From NCBI GenBank assembly GCA_018668475.1, contig JABJCZ010000035.1, positions 1 through 10,674 of the forward strand: 10,674 bases of DNA. The letters run 5' to 3'. Below the pieces are notes generated by a model. The model was not told the origin of the DNA. It made no database searches and saw only the letters and a list, made by a program, of their open reading frames with translations. The DNA comes from Alphaproteobacteria bacterium (GTDB lineage Bacteria; Pseudomonadota; Alphaproteobacteria; UBA828). Position numbers and translations under genes: made by a program. Positions 1 through 6,874 of this stretch are shown one piece after another; the first letter of the stretch is position 1; every line of letters begins with the position of its first letter.

Positions 1-242
1 AATCTCTGTTTGATGATGCCACCTGTTACCTGGCTTCCGTACCAACTTATGTTGGCGGGCCGATGGCATTTGGATGGGGTACCGACAATGCTACCGCGCG
101 ACATACGCCGATCGATGTTATTGCCCGTCGGTTCGATTCCGCAGGTGTGACAACCGGATATTATCTGCCGGAAATGCATGCACAGGCATTCGCCCTGCCG
201 CGCTACGTTGACGAGCTGGTCAACCCACCGGTCACGCGATAA
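1..242 (+). CDS. speE: Spermidine synthase (polyamine aminopropyltransferase), C-terminal end, partial
   Basis: This is the last 79 codons of a gene that enters from the left edge, read in the frame starting at base 3 and ending at TAA 240-242. Spermidine synthase transfers the aminopropyl group of decarboxylated S-adenosylmethionine to putrescine in the cytoplasm, giving spermidine and methylthioadenosine. The visible part matches the C-terminal segment of the family: a P-T-Y-V-G-G-P-M-A-F-G-W stretch (compare P-T-Y-P-C-G-Q-I-G-F in E. coli SpeE), then an R-F run, then Y-Y-L-P-E-M-H-A-Q-A-F-A-L-P (compare Y-Y-N-S-D-V-H-R-A-A-F-V-L-P), ending a few residues later as in the family. The active site and SAM-binding fold lie outside the window, so activity cannot be judged. 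The end overlaps the convergent glutamate dehydrogenase gene by 11 bases. The family call is firm; exact amine specificity (spermidine or another polyamine) is inferred. Confidence 0.88.
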   Translation, partial: SLFDDATCYLASVPTYVGGPMAFGWGTDNATARHTPIDVIARRFDSAGVTTGYYLPEMHAQAFALPRYVDELVNPPVTR

Positions 243-3200
243 TCAGCGCACGAATCTGCCTGTTCGCTACCGCCAGCATGCCGAGGTCCAACGGGCTCGA
301 AGACTTCAGATCTTCAAATAGATCACCCGTGCGTACCATCAACGCCTGATGTTGAGCCTCCCAGCTACCAATTGCTGCATCAACGCCGCCGTCTTCCGTG
401 CTGTGCTGAAGCACCGCCAGACACAACGCTCGCTGCTGACCGAACAGGTCATCGGTAATTGCTGCAACCGCACGGTGCTGCCAGTGATTTCCACCATTCA
501 GCGCGGCCGCGTTGTTACGCAGCCAGTCGATAGAAAACCGTGACCCAACAGCAAAATAGGCGCGTGCAGCCATCTCAACATCGAGACCGGTCTCGCCGGC
601 TATTTCAACAATGTCGCAAGCTGGCAGCAGCCACTCAATCGCTGCGATCATTCTGGCCACGCCTTCGGGCACACCCTGCTCGATATACCGATTGCGGGTC
701 GATTCGGTCCGGGTCCTGTTTTCTTCTGTAAGAACGGTCTCGATCACCTCACCAAGCGAGGCGACGCCGTCAGTGAACTCTTCGATCACGGCGGAAATGT
801 CGATTGGCCGAGGGCGCGCGCGCAAAAACCAAAGCGTGCCCCGCTCCAGCAGGCGCCCTGTCTCAACCAGCATTTGGGTTTGCAAATCGCTGGGAACGTG
901 ATTGTCGAGCGCCTCAATTTCCAGCCACAGCTCCCGCAGACAAAACACATGTCGGGCCGCCGCATAAGCCCGCGCAACGTCGCTGGCAGGGGTGCTGGTC
1001 GCCTCGCTGAGATCATTTACAAATGAACAGCCAGCCCGGTTGACGATGCTATTTGATACCGTCGTCGCAATCAGTTCGCGGCGCAGCCGATGACTGGCGA
1101 TGGCCGGGTCCTGAGTCTTTGAAAGCGCTTCCGGAAAATACTGCTCAAGATCTTCGCCAAGGTAAGGGTCTTCCGGCACGTCGCCCGCAATCAAATCCGC
1201 ACATATGCCAATCTTAGCAGATGCCAACAATACAGCGAGTTCGGGCCGTGTAAGCGCCTTGCCGCCCTGAACTCGCTCAGCAATGGCCTCATCGTTTGGC
1301 AGAAACTCAACGCTGCGATCTAGGTGGCCTGCGCGCTCCAGGTCGCGCATCAAACGCATATGCGAATCAACATGATCCAGAGCGCCTGCCTCTTCGACGC
1401 TCAGCGCTTGGGTCTGCAAGTAGTTGTTGCGCAGCACGAGCGCCGCAACATCGTCCGTCATGTCGCCCAGTAGTGTATTGCGTTGAACCATTGTCATGTC
1501 TTCAGCGGCGACCAGTTGATTGACGAGCACCTTGATGTTGACCTCGTGATCCGAGCAATCAACGCCTGCGGAATTGTCAATCGCATCTGTGTTGATCCGC
1601 CCACCACGCAGTGCAAACTCCACGCGTCCGCGTTGGGTGACGCCGAGATTTGCGCCTTCGCCAATGACGCGGCAATTCAGGTCAGCGGCATCGATCCGCA
1701 AATGATCATTGGCGCGATCTCCAGCTTCACTCTGAGTTTCGTCACCCGCTTTGATAAAACATCCGATTCCGCCGAACCAGAGGAGGTCTGCATCCGCCAT
1801 GATAATTGCCCGCACCAGCGCATGTGGCGTGAGCGTCTCGTCCTCAAGGCGCAGAACCGTTTTGATTTCAAGGGTCACTGTCACAGACTTGACCGCGCGC
1901 TCGATAATCATGCCACCCGGTGATAGAGCAGCAAGGTCATAATCACTCCAGCTTGAACGTGGCAAATCGAACAGTCGCTGGCGCTCGGCGAAACTGGCTG
2001 CAGGGTCCGGGTCCGGGTCAATAAATATCTGGCGGTGATTGAATGCGGCGATCAGCCGGGTGCATGGAGACTGCAACATGCCATTGCCAAACACGTCGCC
2101 GGACATGTCACCGACGCCAACAGCGGTAAACGGCTCGCGCTGTATATCTCGACCAAGTTCGCGGAAATGGCGTTTGACCGATTCCCACGCTCCACGCGCG
2201 GTGATGCCCATTTTCTTATGGTCGTAACCGTCCTTGCCGCCCGATGCAAAAGCGTCACCCAGCCAAAAGCCGTAGTGCGCCGAGACCTCATTGGCGATGT
2301 CGGAAAATGTCGCCGTGCCTTTGTCGGCGGCCACAACCAGATACGGGTCTTCATCGTCATACATGCGCAGCGCAGGCGGTGAGACCACCGCGCCGTCGAC
2401 AAAATTGTCGGTAATGTCAAGCAGGCCAGCAATAAACGTCTTGTAGCAGGCAACGCCTTCGGCCAGCTGAGCTTCGCGATCATCGGTATCGGGCGGCTGC
2501 TTGACGACGAACCCACCCTTGGCACCGACGGGTACAATCACCGCGTTCTTGACCATCTGAGCCTTCATGAGGCCGAGGACTTCGGTGCGGAAATCCTCGC
2601 GTCGATCAGACCAGCGAATGCCGCCGCGAGAAATCTTGCCGCCGCGCAAATGAATTCCTTCCACTTGCGGCGAATACACAAATACCTCGACGAAGGGCCG
2701 CGGCAACGGCAGCCCTTCGACCAGCTGGCAATCCAGCTTCAATGACAGATATGCCTTGGGCTGGCCATTGGTCTGAACCTGAAAATAGTTGGTACGCAAC
2801 GTTGCATCGATGACATTGAGGAAGCGCCGAATAATACGGTCTTCATCAAGGCTGGCGACCTGATCCAGAGCCTCGACAACCTTATCCCGCCATTGCTGTG
2901 CTTCATCAGTTGCACCGGGCTCCACCGGGTCAAACCGCGCAACAAAATACCGGGCCAGCGCAACGGCGATGCCGGCATGTGAGGCCAGTGTGTCCTCCAT
3001 ATAATCCTGACTGAACGGCGCACCGACCTGACGCAGATACTTGGCGACAGCGCGCACAATAACGACTTCCCGCCACGTCATTCCGGCCCGAATGACAAGC
3101 TGGTTAAAACCGTCGTCTTCGGCGTCGCCATTCCATATTTTTTCCAGTGCAATGCGAAATGGCTCGCGGACACTGGCGATGTCGATTTCAAAACCCGATT

Positions 3201-5082
3201 TTTCGACCATCATCAGGTCGTGAATCCAGAGTGCCTCAGCGCCCTCATGTTGTGTCTGCCCGCCCCCAATGCGAACGCGATAGGGCCGCTCGCTGATCAC
3301 CTTGAGGCCAAGGCGCTCCAGCTTGGGCAGAATGTCCGACAGAGGAATTGGCATGTCCGCGTGATAGATCTTGAGGTTGACCACACTGCGTTCATGATCC
3401 AGCTGCCGATAGAGGTTGAGCGATAGCTCCCGCCGCTCCATCGCATCTTCCAGCAGACGGATATCCTGCGCGGCCACATCGGGGGAGAAGTCCTCTCTAT
3501 AGGCTGCGGAAAATGCTTCGCCATATCGAGCAAAAATTTCTGATGCGTCGCTTTCGGAAAATCGCTTTTCAATGGATTCCCTTAAGCGGTCGCTCCACGA
3601 CCGTGCCGCTTCAATAATCCCGGCTTCAACATCATCTACGTCGTAATCCGGAATTTCGCCGGGACGGGTTTCGATAATGTAATGAAGTCGTGCCAGCAGC
3701 GAATCTGAAATCTGGGTAGTGTAGGACGACTGTTTGCCGCCAAGCGCAGCCTCAAGAATCCACTGAACCCGTTTTCTGAGATCGGTGTTATAGCGATCGC
3801 GGGGCAAGTAAACGAGGCAGGAGACAAAGCGCTCAAATGGGTCGCGGCGCAGGAACAATCCGGGTTGTTGCCGCTCCTCGACCGCCAGCACACCCATGCT
3901 GACGTCCGCCAGCTCGCTTTCGGAAACCTGAAACAGCTCATCCCGTGGCAACGTTTCGAGCACATGCTCAAGCGCCTTATAGTCGTGACCACCCTCTGGC
4001 AGCCGCGATTGCAAAAGGACCTGCCGGATTTTGCGCCGGAGGACCGGGATATCCATAACCGAACTGCTATAAGCGGTGGACGTAAACAACCCGATGAACC
4101 GCCGCTCTCCGATCACTCGCCCGGATTCGTCAAATTGTTTGACACCCACCGAGTCCATTGGCACGGGCCGGTGAATTTTCGAGAGCAGTGTGGATTTGGT
4201 GATCATCAGCGGTGTGGATGAGCGGATGAACTCGGCCAGTTCGGGCGGGACAGAGCCTTTTCGGGCCATGGGGCCAAGGGGCCGGACGTTCGGGTCGGCG
4301 AGGATGCCAAGCCCGGTGTTTGGCATAATATGATAACTGAGTTGCCCGTCAGCACTGGATTCGACGGAATATTCACGACATCCGAGGAACGTAAAATGGT
4401 GATCGCCCATCCAGGCCAGAAAGGCGGCCGCCTCATCAGCTTCATTTTCCGGAAGATGGTCGGCCGCTAATTTCAGGTCCGCCAGCGCGACTTCGAGCCG
4501 CGACAGCGTCGGTGCCCAACCATCCACAGCGGCGCGCACGGCCTTCAGTATTTCAATAAGTCCGGTTTTTAACACCTCTCGCTCACCCGCGCTTGACCGC
4601 CGGTCAATTTCAAAAAGGATGCAAGATTCCCGGGAGCCGGCGAGATCACCGTCAGGCGTCGTGAGGTCAAGCAGCTTGCCGTCGGGTGACCGCTGGACAA
4701 CAAATACCGGATGCATGGCGACATGAACCGACAACCCATTGTCCGCAAAGTAGGCCGTCGCTGAATCCACAAGAAACGGCATGTCATCATTGATCATGCA
4801 CACTGTCGTATGCGGGCAAAGCCAGCCGTCGCGGTCGGTCTCGGGGTTAAAAATGCTCACCGTCGGCTCACCGGCCTGACGCTCCGCCATCAAGCACCAC
4901 TGAGCATGTGCCATGCCGCCAAGGTCTTTAGCTGGGCGACCAACGACATCGGACTTTGGTGCCGACGTCAGGAACGCTTCGGCGAACTGACCGATCGCCC
5001 GAGTCTGCGCTTCAGGTACCTGCTGCTGAAGGTCGAGAATAACCTGTTGCAGTGTTTCAAAATTACGATCCTGACGGTTCAC
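232..5082 (-). CDS. gdhB: NAD-specific glutamate dehydrogenase, large (GDH-180) type
   Basis: Cytoplasmic enzyme of the ~180 kDa family (named gdhB, gdh2 or gdhZ in different species) that oxidatively deaminates glutamate to 2-oxoglutarate and ammonium with NAD+. About 1616 residues, the usual family length, with no frameshift. Using the GTG start, an N-terminal ACT-like regulatory region carries M-P-F-L-V-D-S near residue 100 and F-T-F-L-G-C-R-E-Y near 230. R-D-P-F-E-R-F-V-S-C follows near 415, and K-I-Y-H-A-D-M-P-I-P near 570-580. The catalytic core, about 790-1170, has R-G-G-I-R-W-S-D-R-R-E-D-F-R-T-E-V, the V-G-A-K-G-G-F lysine segment near 855, D-K-G-T-A-T-F-S-D near 920, V-G-V-G-D-M-S-G-D-V-F-G-N-G near 995 and V-I-G-E-G-A-N-L-G near 1140. 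A C-terminal region of ~450 residues follows. The frame stays open to an ATG at 5190, but the extra 36 residues look unlike the family. GTG at 5080-5082 has GGAG eight bases upstream and is preferred. In Caulobacter a member of this family (GdhZ) also affects cell division; that role is not shown here. Confidence 0.95.
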   Translation of the reverse strand: MNRQDRNFETLQQVILDLQQQVPEAQTRAIGQFAEAFLTSAPKSDVVGRPAKDLGGMAHAQWCLMAERQAGEPTVSIFNPETDRDGWLCPHTTVCMINDDMPFLVDSATAYFADNGLSVHVAMHPVFVVQRSPDGKLLDLTTPDGDLAGSRESCILFEIDRRSSAGEREVLKTGLIEILKAVRAAVDGWAPTLSRLEVALADLKLAADHLPENEADEAAAFLAWMGDHHFTFLGCREYSVESSADGQLSYHIMPNTGLGILADPNVRPLGPMARKGSVPPELAEFIRSSTPLMITKSTLLSKIHRPVPMDSVGVKQFDESGRVIGERRFIGLFTSTAYSSSVMDIPVLRRKIRQVLLQSRLPEGGHDYKALEHVLETLPRDELFQVSESELADVSMGVLAVEERQQPGLFLRRDPFERFVSCLVYLPRDRYNTDLRKRVQWILEAALGGKQSSYTTQISDSLLARLHYIIETRPGEIPDYDVDDVEAGIIEAARSWSDRLRESIEKRFSESDASEIFARYGEAFSAAYREDFSPDVAAQDIRLLEDAMERRELSLNLYRQLDHERSVVNLKIYHADMPIPLSDILPKLERLGLKVISERPYRVRIGGGQTQHEGAEALWIHDLMMVEKSGFEIDIASVREPFRIALEKIWNGDAEDDGFNQLVIRAGMTWREVVIVRAVAKYLRQVGAPFSQDYMEDTLASHAGIAVALARYFVARFDPVEPGATDEAQQWRDKVVEALDQVASLDEDRIIRRFLNVIDATLRTNYFQVQTNGQPKAYLSLKLDCQLVEGLPLPRPFVEVFVYSPQVEGIHLRGGKISRGGIRWSDRREDFRTEVLGLMKAQMVKNAVIVPVGAKGGFVVKQPPDTDDREAQLAEGVACYKTFIAGLLDITDNFVDGAVVSPPALRMYDDEDPYLVVAADKGTATFSDIANEVSAHYGFWLGDAFASGGKDGYDHKKMGITARGAWESVKRHFRELGRDIQREPFTAVGVGDMSGDVFGNGMLQSPCTRLIAAFNHRQIFIDPDPDPAASFAERQRLFDLPRSSWSDYDLAALSPGGMIIERAVKSVTVTLEIKTVLRLEDETLTPHALVRAIIMADADLLWFGGIGCFIKAGDETQSEAGDRANDHLRIDAADLNCRVIGEGANLGVTQRGRVEFALRGGRINTDAIDNSAGVDCSDHEVNIKVLVNQLVAAEDMTMVQRNTLLGDMTDDVAALVLRNNYLQTQALSVEEAGALDHVDSHMRLMRDLERAGHLDRSVEFLPNDEAIAERVQGGKALTRPELAVLLASAKIGICADLIAGDVPEDPYLGEDLEQYFPEALSKTQDPAIASHRLRRELIATTVSNSIVNRAGCSFVNDLSEATSTPASDVARAYAAARHVFCLRELWLEIEALDNHVPSDLQTQMLVETGRLLERGTLWFLRARPRPIDISAVIEEFTDGVASLGEVIETVLTEENRTRTESTRNRYIEQGVPEGVARMIAAIEWLLPACDIVEIAGETGLDVEMAARAYFAVGSRFSIDWLRNNAAALNGGNHWQHRAVAAITDDLFGQQRALCLAVLQHSTEDGGVDAAIGSWEAQHQALMVRTGDLFEDLKSSSPLDLGMLAVANRQIRALIIA

Positions 5083-5094
5083 AGGCGCGGCTCC
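5080..5094 (-). promoter_or_regulatory. Ribosome binding site and GTG start of the large glutamate dehydrogenase
   Basis: On the minus strand a GGAG (plus-strand CTCC, 5091-5094) stands eight bases before a GTG (plus-strand CAC, 5080-5082). This decides between two in-frame starts. The alternative ATG at 5190 has no clear purine-rich site in front, and its 36 added residues include a run of C, H, G and P that is not typical of this protein. An ATG overlapping the GGAG is out of frame. The choice is inference from site quality and family N-termini. Confidence 0.6.
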
Positions 5095-5155
5095 ATGGCA
5101 ATGGCAGATACCTACCGGCGACGTAACCGGCGGGCCCCTAAGTAAGCTCTCAGGA

Positions 5156-5186
5156 ATATTAACCAAGAAGATGTTAATGAAGTAAA
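5156..5186 (-). promoter_or_regulatory. Weak sigma-70-like promoter candidate for the large glutamate dehydrogenase
   Basis: Reading the minus strand, TTTACT (plus 5181-5186) is followed after 19 bases by TAATAT (plus 5156-5161). Each matches the sigma-70 consensus at four of six positions, and the spacing is longer than the preferred 17. The location, about 75 to 105 bases ahead of the GTG start, is reasonable and the stretch is AT-rich compared with its surroundings. Chance occurrence is quite possible. Confidence 0.2.
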
Positions 5187-5223
5187 CCACATAGGCGATT
5201 GTGGTGGTCCCCCGTCTTTTCTC

Positions 5224-5252
5224 TCGACGCGCCGAAATCCAGTCGCTTTAAT
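5224..5252 (+). promoter_or_regulatory. Sigma-70-like promoter candidate for gdhA
   Basis: TCGACG at 5224-5229 (four of six consensus positions) is followed after exactly 17 bases by TTTAAT at 5247-5252 (five of six). A start site near 5259 would give a leader of about 150 bases before the gdhA ATG, including the palindrome and complementary arms at 5277-5327. A weaker overlapping pair, TTGAGT then TTAGAT with 17 bases between, lies just downstream. The assignment rests on sequence match only. Confidence 0.33.
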
Positions 5253-5282
5253 GAGCTTGAGTGAAGTAAGGGTTTCGCCTTA

Positions 5283-5302
5283 GATGGTCGGGGATGGCCA
5301 TC
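5283..5302. promoter_or_regulatory. Palindrome and hairpin in the gdhA leader; possible operator
   Basis: GATGGCCATC at 5293-5302 is a perfect 10-base palindrome. A GATGG copy stands ten bases before it at 5283-5287, so GATGGTC (5283-5289) can also pair with GGCCATC (5296-5302) to form a seven-pair RNA stem (one G-U) with a six-base loop. The DNA could be bound by a dimeric regulator, or the RNA could fold. The segment lies downstream of the candidate gdhA promoter. No known operator is recognised with certainty. Confidence 0.3.
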
Positions 5303-5407
5303 GTACTAGATGCCGGGGCCCGAAGGCTAAAGGGGCAAAATTCAATTTACAGCAATCGGACGGAGAACCGCCGGGTGCTTTTGCAACAAAGCAGGGAGCA
5401 ATAAATC

Positions 5408-6859
5408 ATGTCGAAATCGCACGCTAGCGGCAAGACACAGGAATATCTTGAACGTTATGTCGAAGGTGTAACGAAGCGGAACCCGGGGGAACCCGAATTC
5501 GTGCAGGCGGTTTACGAAGTCGCCTCGACAATTTTTCCATATATCGCTGACAAACCGCAGTATCACGAGATGCAGATTCTCGAGCGGATGGCGGAACCGG
5601 AGCGCGTTATTTCATTCCGCGTGCCGTGGACCGACAATGAGGGCCGTATTCGCACCAACCGTGGCTGGCGGGTTCAGTTCAACAGCGCCATTGGTCCCTA
5701 CAAGGGTGGCATTCGCTTTCACCCGTCCGTAAATCAGAGCATTCTGAAGTTTCTCGGTTTCGAGCAGACTTTCAAGAACAGCCTGACCGGCCTGCCCATG
5801 GGCGGCGGCAAGGGCGGTGCCAACTTCAACCCCAAGGGTAAAACTGACAACGAAGTAATGAGTTTTTGCCAGTCGTTCATTACCGAGCTGTATCGGCATA
5901 TTGGTGAAGATACCGATATTCCGGCCGGTGATATCGGCGTGGGTGGGCGCGAAATCGGCTACATGTTTGGCCAGTACAAGCGCATTACCAACCGTTTTGT
6001 CGGCGTCCTGACAGGCAAGGGCCTGGAATTCGGTGGCTCCAAAATGCGCACCGAAGCCACTGGCTACGGCGCAATCTTCTTCCTTCGCAACATGCTCGAG
6101 CACATGGGCAGCGGCATGGAAGGCAAGAAAGTGCTCGTTTCGGGGTCCGGCAATGTGGCAACCCATGCGGCCGAGAAAGTGACCCAGCTGGGCGGCAAGG
6201 CACTGACCCTTTCCGATTCCGGCGGCATCATTCACTGTGCGGATGGTTTCACGCAGGAACAAATCGACTGGATCAAGGATCTCAAGGGCCTGCGTCGTGG
6301 GCGGATTTCAGAGGCTGCTGACGAGTTCGGTAATATAACCTTCCACGAAGGAATTCGGCCCTGGGGCATTGAGGCGGACTTCGCAACGCCTTGCGCCACG
6401 CAGAACGAGATCAATGGCGACGACGCCGCAACGATGCTCAAGAACGGCATCAAAGCGGTTGCAGAGGGGGCCAACATGCCTTCCGAGCAGGCCGCTGTGG
6501 ATGCGTTCCAGGACGCCAAGATTCTGTTTGGCCCGGCCAAGGCAGTAAACGCCGGCGGTGTGGGTGTTTCAGGTCTTGAAATGAGCCAGAACAGCGCGCG
6601 GATCTCCTGGGGTACCGATCAGCTTCGGGATCTGCTCGAAAACATGATGAAGGACATTCACGACAGCTGTGCCCAGTTCGGCACCGAAAAGGGTGGCCAC
6701 GTCAATTATCTGGCGGGCTCCAACATCGCTGGCTTCGTGAAGGTTGCGGATGCCATGTTGGCCTACGGTCACGTCCAGGCCGATCGTCAGAATGCACAAT
6801 TCAAGGGCGTTGCCACACATATGTGGCAGCGCCCTTGTTCTTTTGGACGGCAGGATTGA
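5408..6859 (+). CDS. gdhA: Glutamate dehydrogenase, E. coli GdhA type (probably NADP-linked), with C-terminal extension
   Basis: Catalyses the reversible reductive amination of 2-oxoglutarate to glutamate; this hexameric cytoplasmic type usually uses NADPH for ammonium assimilation. It aligns closely with E. coli GdhA: F-R-V-P-W near 70-74, Y-K-G-G-I-R-F-H-P-S at 98-107, catalytic lysine K135 in P-M-G-G-G-K-G-G, P-A-G-D-I-G-V-G-G-R-E at 172-182, dinucleotide-binding G-S-G-N-V-A at 246-251 and S-D-S at 269-271. Near the end it keeps A-N-I-A-G-F-V-K-V-A-D-A-M-L-A. The ATG has AGGGAG at 5393-5398, nine bases upstream. The protein is 483 residues against 447 in E. coli; part of the excess is the final 27 residues (457-483), which follow the normal family end. 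That tail is encoded across an intrinsic terminator and looks like noncoding sequence read through after loss of a stop. No earlier stop is present in any forward frame there. NADP use is inferred from the closest known relative. Confidence 0.95.
   Translation: MSKSHASGKTQEYLERYVEGVTKRNPGEPEFVQAVYEVASTIFPYIADKPQYHEMQILERMAEPERVISFRVPWTDNEGRIRTNRGWRVQFNSAIGPYKGGIRFHPSVNQSILKFLGFEQTFKNSLTGLPMGGGKGGANFNPKGKTDNEVMSFCQSFITELYRHIGEDTDIPAGDIGVGGREIGYMFGQYKRITNRFVGVLTGKGLEFGGSKMRTEATGYGAIFFLRNMLEHMGSGMEGKKVLVSGSGNVATHAAEKVTQLGGKALTLSDSGGIIHCADGFTQEQIDWIKDLKGLRRGRISEAADEFGNITFHEGIRPWGIEADFATPCATQNEINGDDAATMLKNGIKAVAEGANMPSEQAAVDAFQDAKILFGPAKAVNAGGVGVSGLEMSQNSARISWGTDQLRDLLENMMKDIHDSCAQFGTEKGGHVNYLAGSNIAGFVKVADAMLAYGHVQADRQNAQFKGVATHMWQRPCSFGRQD
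6802..6844 (+). terminator. Intrinsic terminator inside the 3' end of the gdhA reading frame
   Basis: Arms at 6802-6817 and 6822-6837 form a 16-base-pair stem with a single G-U wobble and a four-base CATA loop. The stem is followed by TTCTTTT at 6838-6844. This is a textbook rho-independent terminator for plus-strand transcription. Unusually, the gdhA frame stays open through it and stops only at TGA 6857-6859, so a ribosome finishing gdhA would cover the hairpin. It lies about 30 bases before the ribokinase start. Confidence 0.85.
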
Positions 6860-6874
6860 CCGGGCGGCGGGCCA

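Larger units (their letters stand above)
5083..5407. other. Intergenic control region between two divergent glutamate dehydrogenase genes
   Basis: These 325 bases hold the 5' regions of both glutamate dehydrogenase genes. I see no convincing conserved protein gene in them. They contain the minus-strand ribosome binding site near 5091, weak promoter-like elements on each strand, a perfect 10-base palindrome at 5293-5302, complementary segments that could fold the gdhA leader (5277-5327), and the gdhA ribosome binding site AGGGAG at 5393-5398. Because the genes diverge, any regulator bound here could act on both. Confidence 0.7.

Noticed and set aside
1483..1923. A 146-codon plus-strand frame inside the large glutamate dehydrogenase gene.
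   Set aside because: It is antisense to conserved catalytic-core codons, has no recognisable motif, and is expected as a shadow in a GC-biased gene.
5083..5190. Extension of the large glutamate dehydrogenase to the ATG at 5190.
   Set aside because: The added 36 residues are unlike the family N-terminus, and the GTG at 5082 has a better-placed GGAG.
5251..5283. A ten-codon frame (starting ATG 5251) that could be an attenuator leader peptide for gdhA.
   Set aside because: No ribosome binding site, no run of a regulatory amino acid, and it would lie at or before the predicted transcription start.
5612..6262. A 216-codon minus-strand frame opposite gdhA.
   Set aside because: Shadow frame of a highly conserved gene; the gdhA codons explain the lack of stops.
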